49,733 nucleotides of DNA from Bigelowiella natans CCMP2755 (GCA_000320545.1 ADNK01003503.1:1-49733), one strand, 5' to 3'. Counted from the first letter of the stretch, positions 34,403-46,985 are shown. Numbers and translations are program-made. Notes: generated by a model not told the origin, from the sequence alone.

Positions 34403-34449
<47 letters not shown>

Positions 34450-35233
34450 ATTATGTTGGTGTTTTCAGATAGATAGACAGACAGACAGATGGACGGACGG
34501 ATAACAACCAACCACCAACGATCGATTGATCTATTATTCAGCAACACTTACACACACACACACACACACGAGTGGTTATATTTATGGATATGTACTCTAT
34601 GTGTTTGTGTTTGATATAAGCAGCACGTACTCAATAAGTGAATTTAGTATTGATAGTAATAAGTATTAGCAGCATAATTACATATATGCTGCTGCTGCTA
34701 CTGTGCCTATATCTTATAATCAATCCTGCTTCCTACCACTCACTATTTGATATCATTACTACTACTACTGCTACTAATACTACTACTACTACTACCACCT
34801 AGTGCTACTACAATTCCTACAATAACGTACTACTACCACCTAGTGCTACTACAATTCATACGACAATAACGTACAATTAAAGTACACTCTCCTCGGTTGT
34901 TCCATTGATTTCTCGCATTCTTATTTTCCCAGTATATCTACCTAATTATCTACCGCTTATGGGTGTAGTCCATGGCCTTATTTCTTAGTTTCAACAGCCT
35001 CTCCAACTTGTAACGCCGCTGCTGCTGTAATCCCTTTCCTCTCTGGTACATTCATTAGGTCATAATATGATGATGATGATGATGATGATGATGCTTATAA
35101 TGAGAGGATTGCGATGGTTTTGATAGTGGTGATGACATTCATCAAATGCAAATTTTAACTTAAGATATTCTTCACTCTCCATCAGCGACCAATCATTAAT
35201 AAACATCCTCAGCGTTATGGTATTACTTGTTTA

Positions 35234-35276
<43 letters not shown>

Positions 35277-36000
35277 CCTACTACATGAAATATCAAGCAG
35301 TAAGTAATAATCATAATAATGAAGCAATTGGTTCTTTTTCCTCGAGAAATGCTACTATATACACCAAAACTACGCAATTCCTACTTCCTTCTCTTCAAAG
35401 TGACCAAACAAATGATAGTTCTTTAGCTGTTTCTCAACTTCTACTATAGAGGATTCCTACAATATAATAATATGCAATACGACGAGGCTAAGAAAATGCA
35501 ATTTGATTAGTGAGCAATAATCGTAATGTGTATTATTACGATTAAGAGGGAAAAGAATAATAAGAAGGAAGTGCGTGTTTTATACTAATATGATGATTCT
35601 TCAACACCATCATTATCATCGACTACATCTATGATTATCTATATATTATAATATTTTTAGATCACAGGAGGCTACTACGACGACATTGTAGAACTGACAA
35701 GTACTTTATGCATTGATATCAAACATTCATTGCACTCTTTCCCTATTTAACCCCCTCCCTCCATCACAACAATAGTCATAACACATTATACCCTCAGTTG
35801 AGAAAAGTGAATGCCTTGAGAATAAGCAGCACTCACACTCTAAACAAGCATCATCATCACCATCATCATCACCACAAGTGTAATAACGACCAAAAAAAAA
35901 TGCAGCAGCAGCAGCAGCGATTGCTTAACCGACACACTGAGTCATCATTATCTGCAGCACTGCTACTGTGCATGGATGTAATGTGTCTCCATTGTCATCG

Positions 36001-36033
<33 letters not shown>

Positions 36034-36794
36034 CACCATTGCTGCTGCTGCTACTGCTACTACCACCACTACTACTGCTCCTATAGCACACATAATTGTA
36101 GTAGCACCTTTAATTTGACCGTGAAACTGTTTAGGAGGGCCTTGATTGCTTTCTCTCCTTCCTTCTCCTTCTCATCTGCTTCCTCCTCTTGAATAGAGTT
36201 GTCTTTGATTCCTTAGTAGTGGTAGTTGAAGTACCAGTGTGGGAACAAGTAAGTAGCAGACAGACAAGCACACACAGACAGACAGGATATTACTCCTGAA
36301 ATCATCACCGTCTCGTAGATTAGATAGCTACCACACTATTACTACTACTACTACTACTTCTACTACTACCACTGCTGTTCCTACCGCTACTGTAACAACT
36401 ACTAGCAAGAATAACTTCTATTTTCCTTCCCAAAATGAAGCAGTCTCTTGGTTGATTTATTGATTGATTTATTCATTCATTCTTGTTGTTACCGTTGATT
36501 CAATCATCATCATTGTCATTGCTCAATTCTTAGTCATCATGAATCCCATTACTTATTTTATTGTTGGTCGAGGTGCACTTTCCCCTCTTTTGCAGTTTCT
36601 CCTGAATGACACTTCGCTTGCTGCTATTGCTTCCACTTTTGTTTTCTCCTCCTTCTGTGGTAGTGAGGGATAAGTATTTTATGCTGTAACATGATCCTTT
36701 TCTTTGCAATAACAACAACAACAACAACATCTATTTCTATTACTACTACTACTGACCATTCTATTTTTTAAGATTACTAATACATTATTCATTA

Positions 36795-36834
<40 letters not shown>

Positions 36835-37421
36835 CCCCCCCCCCCTGTCTATTTATGATTCTTACTCTGCTGCTCCTGCTGCTGCTGCTTCTTGTTACCC
36901 TTTTGCTGCTTTCGAACGGTGCTGGTAGTTTTATTTACTACGTCGTCATCATCATCACAGACGGTCATTGCCAGTGTTTTTTCTTTATTTCTCATCGTTG
37001 CAGCAGCAGTTTGATTTATTTTTTTCCTCGAAATCTTACGACTGGTGTCGTGCATCTTCCATGAAATGTTTTTCTGTTAAATGAATAAATTAAGAGAAGA
37101 AGCGAAAAACGGTATAATACCATTATTTAGCATGTAAGTTCTCTGCAAACAATGAAGTGTTACATTGCTAACAACAATGAAAATATTCTACCAAGTATAA
37201 GTACGTGCAATTTAAGGGTGGTTATAATTATACCGCGATCTTGTCAAGCGATTTTTGCCGCTTTCGGCAAGTTGTGCACACTCTCTCCCCCTCCTCTTCT
37301 TCCACGCCAAAGCTATTAACTTTCCCCACCTTTTTGTCCCTGTTAGGATAGTATAGTATAAGATCAAAAGAAAGACAACATAGCAGTTAGATAGTCAATC
37401 AATCAAAATGAACAAAGAAGA

Positions 37422-37453
<32 letters not shown>

Positions 37454-37559
37454 ACATCGTAGGAGAAGGGGAGGAGGGGGAGGATTAATGCTAAAAGATT
37501 AAGTAATGACTGGCAGAGAGCAGTATGAATCATCACTAGCAGCTAACATGGCAAATATA

Positions 37560-37600
<41 letters not shown>

Positions 37601-38651
37601 ACACCAGAATCATTGAAATACTACTATTACTACTACTACTACTACATGCTGGTTATTATACACAACACTTCCATAAAACTACGTTTACAACAATGGTGTG
37701 ACGACGACAACGGCAACAAAAAGTAAAAGCTTGTTTTGGGTTCTCTCTCTTATTATTATTATTATTAATACCTCTTATTATTATTATTATTAATAATACT
37801 ATTATTATCATGATAAACCTTGTTTTGTGTCCTCTCTTATTATTATTATTATCCTCGGATGTTGATTTGTCATTTTGACACAGTAGTAGTACTACGGTAG
37901 CACCGCACACTATGCAAGCATTCTTAAACCGACGACGACGACGACGACGACGACACGGATCATATTGACGACATAAACGATTAGAATCGCTGTTGGAGAA
38001 CTTGTTATTTTCATCATCATGATCATCATCATCATCATCATCATCTTCATCTTGATTTTTATCAAAGTCGAAGTTAAAGTCGTTTTCGTCATCGTCATCA
38101 TCGGTGGTCCGAGTAACGACAAATGTTCTTCTTCGAGTTATCCTTCTTGTTGTCCTCCTCCTCCTCCTCCTTGTTTTCTTGTGGATGATGATGGTCATGT
38201 TTCCCCCTACCTTCTTCTCCTCTTCCTTCACTCGATGATCATAACCAGTAGCAGAACCAAGTGAAGCTTTGTTTGCGCTGTTAGGTGATGATGATCCCTT
38301 CTTCTTTCTGCGCCTCCTTGACGTCATCATCTTTAATGATGAATCATCAGGACGACGCTCGATGTTGTTGCCATTATCGTTGACACTAGCTTCTTCTTCC
38401 TCCTCCCGGCTTTCATCCTCATCCTCCTCATCATCATCATCTTCATCGGTTTGGAACTTCCTCACTAATGGTATAAGTTCTTTCTCGTATAAATCCTCTC
38501 GATCTCCATCATCGTATCTGTATGTGGATTATAATTAAACAAAATTAGCATGCATATGAAAGAGAATACAATTTGCTACTACTACTGCAAAAAAAAGAGC
38601 ATGGATAAAAATCAATAGTACTCACCAACATACAAGAGCACTCATGTAGAG

Positions 38652-38682
<31 letters not shown>

Positions 38683-38685
38683 TAC

Positions 38686-38718
<33 letters not shown>

Positions 38719-40362
38719 CAGTAGATAGTGTGATGATGAGTTGATAATATTACCGGATGCAATAGAGGAGTCTGTTTGTCCCTGCCTCGATTTCAACAGC
38801 GTCTACTTTGCCATAAAACACGCCGTGGTTTGGAAACATCTTACACATAGATGTTCCGATAGGAAATCTGATGATGCTGCTGCTGCTACTGCTGCTCGCA
38901 GATGACGGTTTCCTTGTGCTTTCTGGTTTGTTACCAACTGGTGGTGGTATTGATGATGATGATGATACTACTAGTAGCGGAACACCTTCGTCCGTATTCT
39001 TCTTCTTCTTCTTCTTCTTCTTCTTCCTCTTCCTATCATCATTATCATCCTGAGCACTAATAACTCTTGTTGCACTAATACTCCTTGCTGCTGTTGTTGT
39101 CATTGCCGTTGTTGTTGTTGTTGTTGTTGTAAAAGAAGAGGCTGTTATTGGTGATGATGTTGGCCCTCCACGCACTCTACTTCCCTCTCCTGTTCTCCCT
39201 CCTCCTCCTTCTCCTCCTCCTCCTCCTCCTCCTCCTCCTCCTACACTGCCATTCTTTGAATTCTTAATTTTATCGACTTTTCCCCTGTTTAATTTTTTTA
39301 ATTCTAAATTCTTTTCTTTTTTGACGTATACGGGAAATATATGCTTGCGCTGATGATGCAAAGGCGCGGACTTCTCCTTGTTGAATTTGCCTGAACTACC
39401 AGCTGTAGCAACCGTTGCCACCGAATTGCTCATCTTGTCCTTAGCAGATGATACGACATATCTCATCATCACCGGTGATGATGATGATGATGATGATGAT
39501 GATCGGTATTTCGCTGCTGGTGCTAGTGTTCCCGCAGAGCTAATCATCTCAGGACTAGCACTAATGTTACTAGGAGAAGTTGTTGCTGCATTAGTAGTAG
39601 TAGTCGTGGAGGGAGATGAAGTAAAGAATGTTGTACTGATTGATGTTGATGACGTGGCAGGACCAAAAGTAGAAGTAGAAGTAGTAGAAGTAGCAGAAGT
39701 AGTAGTCAGGACACCGTTTTTTGGACACTTGTTCTTATCGGCTGCAAGAGCTGAAGTAGCAGGAACAGTGTAAAGAAGATGATGATAGCCAGCAGTTTGC
39801 TGCTTCATCATCTTCTTCCTCGTCTTCTTCTCCGGTTCTTGTAGTTGCTGTCCATTTCCCTTGATAAGAGGGCAAATAAGAAAATGAATAACCTCTTAAT
39901 ATGCACATTGAGTTGTTGTTCACTGTCATCAGACTACTAATAATGCGTATTGCTACTACTGCTTCTTTGTCTGTTATCACTATTACATACAACATACTGC
40001 TGCTTCTTTGTCTGTTATCACTATTACATACAACGTAATAAATACTTTCACCTCTTATTATCGTCGAGATTTTCTCTCGATACATCTAATATTATTTTCC
40101 CATCAGTTGACCTTTCGTTTTCCTACAGCTTCTCCAGGTTTGACAGCAGCAGCATTCGTGGATATTTCTCGTGCAGAAACTACTGAATAGGGATTGACTG
40201 CTGGTGTCTCTTTTTCATTCTTTTTCTCCGTGGAACATTGCTCTTTACATGTAGCAGCAGAATAATTTAAACTAACACTGTCGATCCTATTGTCAATGCT
40301 TTGCCGTGATGACGACCTAAGCAGCAACAACAAAACGATGATGACAAATGTGCTGCTTTTAT

Positions 40363-40400
<38 letters not shown>

Positions 40401-40924
40401 TACAATCACATTTACTACGGTATCATCTTCGTTTTGCACAATACCGCCAATGACGCATCACTCTTAGTCTAATAATGCAAGAGATGAAGATAGGACACCA
40501 GCCTTGGTAAAAAATGAAGTCAACATCCCCCTCCTCCTCCTCTCTCTTGCTGCTATTCAACTCCAGCACTCACCTCTTGCATCTCATTGATATATATTTT
40601 TCTATAGACTACATTACCCTCGGTGTAGAGGGCTGCCTGACACGGTGGCAGAGAGAGTAAAAGGATTCGTTAGATCCTTTGATGGAGAGGAAACTTGTGT
40701 CTGGTAACTTTGCAATGGTGGGGTCTCTGATGAGAAAAGAAGAAGTGGGCTATTTGGAATATGATGAAGAAAACTTATGATGATGATGATGTGAGCTTAT
40801 TTTATGAGTATAATAACTCAATAAAGCTTTTCCTATTTAAGTAAATCAAGAATCATCAATTTATCTACTCGAGCATTTTGATGTAGTGCTGCTTCTATGC
40901 CTCTTGTACATCCCCCCCCCCCCT

Positions 40925-41002
<78 letters not shown>

Positions 41003-41616
41003 CTCTAACTCTCTCCTCCCTGCTCCCTTACTCTCTCTCTCGATTCTTTTAGCACCGTATGGTATGAGCTTACGTCCTGTAACCTAAAAAATGAACAATA
41101 TCTCACAAGCACGGCGCGAGCACATGACATATCCGCACGCACGTTGGCACCACGTTTGAACTTGTATCTGTTCATTACCATTCATTACTATTATCATTGT
41201 TTTGTTCGCCTACTACTACAACACACCGCAAGTTTCTCCTTGAAGGAAGTGCATGTCTTGGGATTGCACATAGTACGCATCTAATAGAAAGATAACATCA
41301 TTGGAATGGAAAGGCAGTCCATATGTAAGAAGAGAGCAGCGATTTGGTACCTCATAGAATTTCGCAATGAGATCTGGTCTTCGGACTCTAACAATATCCT
41401 CAGACTCCCAGGTGTATCTGATGAGGAAGGAGAGAGAGAAGACAAAAAAACATCATGTTATTCTAGCAATCCTCGTGACATTGAAAGTTAGAGACATCAT
41501 TTGTGTTCGAATTTTTGTTGCTAATACAATCTGAAGCCCCTCCATCGAATCATAAAGGAATAAGGCCCGTCGTCATTGCCCGGATTGATACTCCGTCGGC
41601 TTATGATCTCCTCCAT
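33815..41616 (-). CDS. chromodomain and Tudor-like domain protein, 14 exons, 1002 aa
   Basis: Probable nuclear chromatin reader. Exons (high to low): 41616-41528, 41417-41351, 41083-41056, 40726-40618, 40316-40112, 39859-38754, 38517-37819, 37041-36899, 36654-36553, 36211-36108, 35456-35385, 35042-34954, 34241-34194, 33962-33815. They sum to exactly 1003 codons with stop, and all junctions keep phase. The first two exons encode a compact chromodomain: MEEIISRRSI, YSFMIRWRGF, YTWESEDI, DLIAKFYE, with the aromatic/Trp positions typical of methyl-lysine readers. A long Ser/Thr-rich, basic region with poly-G and poly-K tracts follows. A Tudor-like fold spans the exon 6/7 junction (MFPNHGVFYGKVDAV, LLYCIR, YDDGDREDLYEKEL). 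The rest is Asp/Glu blocks, Arg runs and a basic helical C-terminus (YKLERLLKLRNKAM, KIEEKKALVKHIRLLRDRL). The domains are convincing. Single-gene linkage of the low-complexity middle, especially exons 7-8 and 8-9, is inferred. The start is the ATG directly before the chromodomain; an upstream exon is possible. Confidence 0.72.
34404..34451. repeat. (GAT)n microsatellite in intron
   Basis: An imperfect GAT run in the intron between exons 35042-34954 and 34241-34194 of the chromo/Tudor gene. Short (GATA/GACA) and (CA)n runs follow to 34570. A second GAT run is at about 35068-35093 and a (TA)n run at 35230-35272, in the intron before that. Confidence 0.8.
37425..37640. repeat. (AGT)n, (CA)n and (TAC)n cluster in intron
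   Basis: AGT run at about 37421-37453, CA run at about 37562-37596, and TAC run near 37620-37645, all in the intron between exons ending 37819 and starting 37041 of the chromo/Tudor gene. Confidence 0.8.
40363..40401. repeat. (GAT)n microsatellite upstream of a chromo/Tudor exon
   Basis: About 13 GAT units in the intron just upstream of exon 40316-40112. Read on the minus strand it is (ATC)n, lying about 50 bases before the splice acceptor. Confidence 0.8.
40913..40998. repeat. compound poly-C, (TC)n, (TG)n tract
   Basis: A C run is followed by about 19 TC units and about 14 TG units. The TC-TG order recurs at 46169-46231. It lies in the intron between exons 41083-41056 and 40726-40618 of the chromo/Tudor gene. 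Confidence 0.85.
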
Positions 41617-41849
41617 CACACTCGGCAGTCCTCCGACGGCTTTCCCTCCTGTCAATGATCAAGTTCAGCTGTTCCCGCGTTCTTCCCGCTCACAGTGCAG
41701 TGAATTGTTGCAGCTCGTTTTTGCCAGTGTCAGTTGTAAATCTGTTGTCGTCATTGAAAATGACATGCACTTCTGTCTCCAGATCCTTTCAGATGTAGTC
41801 TGTTTGTTTCTTTTTTGGAGTCATGCCATTTTGGCATCCTAGCTAGTTG

Positions 41850-41960
41850 ATCTGCTAGTCACAGTCCTCACTGAAATCAGTTCGAGGCACTGCATTTTGC
41901 ACACTGCAAGTGTCTTGCTACACTTTGGAAATGTAGTTTTTCATCATTGTTTCATTGTTT
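41850..41960 (+). repeat. dispersed repeat, copy 1
   Basis: Contains AGTTCGAGGCACTGCA and TTTGGAAATGTAGTTTTT. Related copies lie at about 46856-46985 (plus) and 47895-47990 (minus). This copy leads directly into the LINE-type zinc-finger fragment, so the family may be the tail or junction of a retroelement. Confidence 0.7.
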
Positions 41961-42184
41961 CATTGGATGAGGGTTGGTGCTCCTTGTGCAAGTCCCACAA
42001 AGACGTCCCCATCCAACACCTTCTGTTTTCTTGTCAAGGAACGTCTGACATCAGACACCGTTTTTGGAGCAGGGTTCGTCACCTCATCTCTCGTCATCTA
42101 GCTGAACCTCGTGATGAGGTTGTCAACCTGCGTGTTTTTTCGTCCATGTCTTCACTGGAAAAATTGCGCTCTTGCTGGTGATGC
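41960..42184 (+). pseudogene. LINE-type retroelement fragment, RT zinc-binding (zf-RVT-like) region
   Basis: One frame reads EGWCSLCKSHKDV, then PIQHLLFSCQG, then DIRHRFWSRVRHLISRHL. The C-x2-C, then HLLF-x-C, spacing is typical of the zinc-binding segment after reverse transcriptase in non-LTR elements. No RT domain precedes it (the DNA upstream of 41616 encodes the chromodomain gene on the other strand) and the frame ends at 42181, so it is a 5'-truncated, decayed copy. The motif is short, so a chance match is not excluded. Confidence 0.45.
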
Positions 42185-42229
42185 AGGTGGGCCATCAATC
42201 ATCGTTCATGATGACTGGATGCGTGCAAC

Positions 42230-43430
42230 TGTGAGTCTGGCTAGCTGGCACATGGCTAGACAGCAAGCTGGCCTAGTGGCAGGAATGAGCAGGCACATGC
42301 TCACACCACTAGACCGGCCCACCTAGCCCACCTAGCCACGCTAGCACGCTGATGACACGTGCAGCAGAGACACAGTCTGGCAGTGTTGTCCAGTTGTGTA
42401 CACATCCACGATGCGCATGCCAGCATGTGTCATTTTGTCCCTTTGCGTGTGTTCTCGTGTTCTCTGCAACGCATGTGCACATTCAAATTTCCACGTGCAC
42501 CAGCTGCGCCACGCACGTCTGGACGTGTCTGCTTGATGTTCATGCGAAGGTGAGGAGTGCACATTGGCACACGTGTGCAGGCAGACTAGCAGGCTTCACA
42601 TGGAGCAATTTGCAAAATTAGTGAGTTTGTGTGAACAAAACTTGTGAAGGCGTTGACATGTTGCTGTCATTGAGCAAGCTAGCAAGGCCAGAAGGTGGCG
42701 CTCACAGAGCCAGAGAGACACAGTGCTCAGAGTGTCATGTGCGTCTGTGATGACACACATCTTTTTTTCTCTTCATTGCACACCGCCACGCACGTGGCGC
42801 AACGTGCTAGCGTGACACTTTTCATGTGGAATCACAGTCCCCATGCGTGCAAGCCGTCTGCGACATGTCCATCAACCACTTCACATGTCTGGATGTGCCC
42901 CCGTGCAACCACGTGAGCACGCATGTGTCGTAGTTTGTTTGGTGCATGTGTGGACGTGAACAGAGCATGTGTGCTTTTCAAGTGCACCTGAAGTGCATGG
43001 GTGCATGTGTTCTCTTTCGATCGTGCACTAGCTGTCAGCATGTGGACTTGTGGTCCCCATGTTTTGACACAATGCTAGAATGCCCAGCTAGCGCGCAGCT
43101 AGCGATGGTGCGGATCGATGTCAGCAATTAACACGATGCATGCGCACCCATGCACCGTGTAATGCGTGCAATAATGTGTGTGCATGTGCAGCATGCGCTG
43201 CTGTGCCCATCCATGGTCTCGACCGTGCGCTCATCTAGTCATGTACATTTGTCTAGATTTGAAACAATGTCATTGTTGTTGTATTTCCATCGATCAACAC
43301 TAGAACACAACGAATGCAATGGTCTACAAATGCTGCCCCAATGTTTCTCTGGGGCATACATGGTAGAGATCATGGCTGCAATCCCTACTGCACACGGACG
43401 CAATCCATGCAAGTCGCATTAATTATAGTA
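42230..43430. other. third CTAG/CATG-rich patch
   Basis: GCTAGCTGGC, GGCCTAG, CACCTAGCC and many GCATGC/CACGTG words; composition is unlike the flanks. Short open frames on both strands look like by-products of TG/CA-rich DNA. No domain, terminal repeat or array was recognised. Confidence 0.5.
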
Positions 43431-43732
43431 CAGAACCCATGCTAACAAATCATGCCTTCACAAAAATATTCTGGATGAAGTCTCAAGGTCTAGCCTTCGT
43501 TACGACTGAGAGCATCATAGCAGTAGCTTATTTCATTTTAAGGTCGCTTGGTTGAGAATACGCCATCGTAGTGGTATTGTAACCAATCGACGAATAACAT
43601 GCCGGGATTTTCTTCTTTGGGTCAAGGACGTGCTGATACATGTAACAATAACACAACCGGGTCAAACACTGAATGAAGTAAATGTATCTCATAAATTAGC
43701 TAGTGTAAAATATACGTTAGGTACATATTGAC

Positions 43733-43780
<48 letters not shown>

Positions 43781-43836
43781 GCACATACTAGTTGTGCGCG
43801 CATGTGTATGTGTTTGTGCATGATCATTACATCCGT

Positions 43837-43881
<45 letters not shown>

Positions 43882-44231
43882 TATAATAATAATAATAATA
43901 ATATGCACATATTACTTGTGCGCGCGCGCGCGCGCATGTGTGTGTGTGCATATTATCCTTAAACTAAACTAAATATCATCTGATGGCATGATATCCAACA
44001 CTGTGTGATTATTTAAGGTGGCTTATAACAAAGATAATGTATTTATTACGATAATCTTGCACATTTCGAATGTATTGAAGACGATATTGTGAGCATGGGA
44101 ATCTGCCATTTCCACCTATATTGATTAAATCATATGATAAGGAGTCCACACACACGCACACACAAAACAATAAGACTGTTCATAAATATCATCTTTCTTC
44201 TATGCAACGACATATTCATCGTTGTGGTCTG
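43431..44231. other. AT-rich spacer with microsatellites
   Basis: Apart from the compound module at 43738-43951 I see no gene or known element. Confidence 0.4.
43738..43951 (+). repeat. duplicated compound microsatellite module
   Basis: Two successive modules of the form (TA)n, TAATATT, GCACATA, TTGTGCGCGC and ATGTGTGTG: 43738-43821 and 43841-43951. In the second the CG run has grown to (GC)n and an (ATA)n run is inserted. Segmental duplication with independent microsatellite growth is the simplest reading. Confidence 0.75.
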
Positions 44232-44377
44232 TCATTTTCTTACTGTTCGTGTCGTTTGATCTATGCTGGCGTGCATTAGATCCATCTTCCCACTCAGTTC
44301 ATCCGTCAAATTTGCGACAATTTCCTGGTTAAATAATGTTGAAGGCAGTAGTAAAAAAAAACCGTTTGTTTTTCCTA

Positions 44378-44411
<34 letters not shown>

Positions 44412-44930
44412 CTGTTTTTCCAAATGCATCGATGATGGTTCTTTTAGCAGGTACCATATGACTGTCGACAGAGTCCATCTTCGTATTCATTTCATGCGTA
44501 TCTGTAAATGGCATATTATATAAATTATAATTGCAAATATTATAATCTTTACTGCTGCTATATAAACTACATATGGAAAATGAGCTGCTGCAGCTGCTGC
44601 TACTATCACTACCATTACCTAGGGTAAGCGCTGCCATCAGATTATTCATTGATCCTTCAGTAAGTTTCACACCACAAAAATATCCCACAACATCAAAATA
44701 AAGCATCACAACCAATAAAATCACAGGAAAAAGGGTAGGACAGACAAGTATGATATTTGGAAGCTTGTGTAATGATCACATTATCATTATCATCAACTTG
44801 AGGATGATTGTGTGATTATGATTACCTGTAAGATCTTTTAGAGTCTTCATATCATTATTAAGACTTGTCATCTAACAACATAGGACAACCGTAACGAGAC
44901 GAGAACGAATAGCTCAACGGCTTTATGTAT

Positions 44931-45016
<86 letters not shown>

Positions 45017-45127
45017 GTGTGTGTGTTGAAGTGAATGCAACCGAGTGCGTACTTTTTTAGTCACCTTTGAATTCGCCCCAAGGGCGAGAGCAGCGAGAAG
45101 AATGACAATTAAAGCCAATAGCACCAT
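44232..45127 (-). CDS. small secreted coil-like protein, 5 exons, 94 aa
   Basis: Exons (high to low): 45127-45065, 44871-44826, 44654-44619, 44501-44455, 44324-44232. All are GT-AG and phases close to 95 codons with stop. Exon 1 is a textbook signal peptide (MVLLALIVILLAALALGANS). The mature part is about 75 residues in four short exon-sized segments with Met/Leu spaced about 3-4 apart (MTSLNNDMKTLKDL; SMNNLMAAL; THEMNTKMDSVDSHM; LTDELSGKMDLMHASIDQ), suggesting an amphipathic helix or coiled coil built from similar exons. It has no cysteines and no family I know. Secretion and helix are inferred from sequence pattern; function is unknown. The exon 3 acceptor has a weak pyrimidine tract. Introns carry (TA)n, (TC)n and (TG)n tracts. 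Confidence 0.62.
44381..44408. repeat. (TG)n in the last intron of the small secreted-protein gene
   Basis: A pure TG run between exons 44501-44455 and 44324-44232. On the minus strand it reads (CA)n. Confidence 0.85.
44937..45014. repeat. (TA)n then (CT)n in intron 1 of the small secreted-protein gene
   Basis: TA run to about 44975, then CT run to about 45014, making up much of the 193-bp first intron. A matching (GA)n run lies upstream of the start codon at about 45197-45231. Confidence 0.85.
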
Positions 45128-45190
45128 GTTTATACATGTGATGATAAGCACCCTACAATTCAATAATGCACAACAGAGAGAGGGGGGAGG

Positions 45191-45233
<43 letters not shown>

Positions 45234-45727
45234 GGCCATGAGAGAGGGGAAAATAGTGATGGACCCCCGTAAACACAAGTGCGAAATATCACGATATTTA
45301 GAATTATACACAGCACACAGCACACATCACAAAAACACACCCACACAAAAACGTTAACAAGTGCGCTACTAACATATTTTGATTAAGTTGTTTCTATGTT
45401 TAATTTAGGATAAAAGGAAAGCAATCTAAGAGATAGATCAAAAAGATGTGTAAGATAAAAACAACAATGGATATGCTTATTTTTAAGTAAACTTTATAAA
45501 TCGACACACTTCCGCTGCCATTTCTCCAGAATCTGATGGATAATTTACAGTTAGTGGAGGAAATGTATCCCATAGTAGATATAAATAATCATATGTATGA
45601 ATCAATGTATCATCCCATCATCGATATAAATAATATGTAAATGATTCCACATAATACACGATATATGACAGAGGATCCATAAACATGTGTACACATGTGT
45701 GATGTACGTGCGTGTGTTGGGGGGGGG

Positions 45728-45762
<35 letters not shown>

Positions 45763-46165
45763 CATTGATTATTGGGTTAAGTAGTGAGAGTTAACCTCAG
45801 ATATCGATGATTTCTCTAGATCCTCCTTTATTTTCATGTAATCTCCTCCTAATACGAAGTGGACATTATGTGCAATATAACCTGTATATCCTTAAACAAC
45901 TCCTCTGCGTTACAGAGTTGTTTCACTCCCTGTAAATCTTAAATATTTTTGGTGTCTGGTAGTTAATTTGTATTTTGTAAGATTATGTAGATCTATCTAT
46001 GAGGAGGAATATAGAAGATGAAACCAAGCCTTCTTAGAATGTTTCGTCCTTGAAATGATCATACGAGTTGACATTTAAGTGCACGTTCGCATTCATCATA
46101 GACATATTTAGAATTATTTCATTTCACTGAACACATGATTGAAAGAATGGATGGTATTCGTAGTC

Positions 46166-46238
<73 letters not shown>

Positions 46239-46855
46239 CGTATTTGCTCGTCATTCAATGTCCACCTTGCACGTCGCACAAAGCTCCACCCTTTGCCTCC
46301 TCAATCATTTGCAGTCTATGAAGAGTAGTTATCAAAAGCTCATTTGAAAAGTAAATTTATTTTAGTAAAATCTCTTCCCTTCTTTAAATTCCCGATAATA
46401 TCCATTATGTATACCCACTTTCTGGCACAGGCCCTACTCTCCTATCAATTAAACAATTAATGGGAGGGAGGATCTTCGTCACGTTGAGGAGCTGTTCCTT
46501 CTTCAAATGTTAAGACATTATTACTCGATCACTTAGGTTTCAAATTCTCAGCACTTTTGTTGTGCTTCTTGATGTCGTAGGAACCAGACCCGCTGAAATA
46601 TGTAGGTCGAATGCGATAGATGGGGTACCTTATGTGGTTCTTCCCATTGCGAATTTGAGTCTAGATGACGATCTTTTTCATCAATTATCTAGAGCATCAT
46701 TCGCAATGTTGTAAGTTACAAAATGACATGTATTTGGAGATGACGACAAAAATACATCCCTGAAAATGTAAAAGTGGCATGCCTTTGGAGTTGACGACAG
46801 CTATATTGTATCCCAATAGCTAGATTATGTCAATTTAAAAAAAAAAACCTGCTAG
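45128..46855. other. intergenic region with microsatellites, no gene seen
   Basis: Holds (GA)n at 45197-45231, a G run with (GA)n at about 45719-45758, and the compound (TC)n(TG)n at 46169-46231. Two similar ~24-bp segments (ATTTGGAGATGACGACA and CTTTGGAGTTGACGACA) lie at about 46725 and 46776. Confidence 0.5.
46169..46231. repeat. compound (TC)n(TG)n tract
   Basis: About 15 TC units then about 16 TG units; same order as the tract at 40925-40998. Confidence 0.85.
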
Positions 46856-46985
46856 TTTACTAGTCATAGTCCATGGTAGTCCTCACTAAAGCTAGTTCGA
46901 GGCACTGCACAGTTTCGTACACTGCTACAAAGCCGTCTTGTAACATTTTGGAAATGTAGTTTTTTATCATTGTTCCTTGTGGTAT
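46856..46985 (+). repeat. dispersed repeat, copy 2
   Basis: Shares TAGTCCTCACT, AGTTCGAGGCACTGCA and TTTGGAAATGTAGTTTTT with 41850-41960, in the same order. Flanking sequence differs, so this is dispersal and not a local duplication. Confidence 0.75.

Noticed and set aside
37656-37818. Continuation of the chromo/Tudor exon past 37819 to the in-frame stop
   Set aside because: The extension reads runs of Ile and Asn from (ATT)n and (AAT)n repeats; a donor (ACAAG/GTTTAT) at 37819 leads to downstream exons that keep phase.
34404-40401. Regularly repeated short units that might suggest a CRISPR-like or satellite array
   Set aside because: They are uninterrupted tri- or dinucleotide microsatellites with no unique spacers, in a eukaryotic genome.
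41306-41491. Plus-strand frame near 41306-41491
   Set aside because: The minus strand here encodes the second half of the chromodomain (YTWESEDI) with a strong acceptor and phase agreement.
41576-41842. Initial idea that 41540-41700 belongs to a LINE element on the plus strand
   Set aside because: The minus strand gives the first half of the chromodomain, which joins the next exon in phase; only 41960-42184 keeps LINE-like features.
44232-44429. Frame with alternating Thr-His repeats before the last exon of the secreted protein
   Set aside because: It is translation of the intronic (CA)n tract; a good acceptor (TTTAACCAG) lies between it and the real exon.
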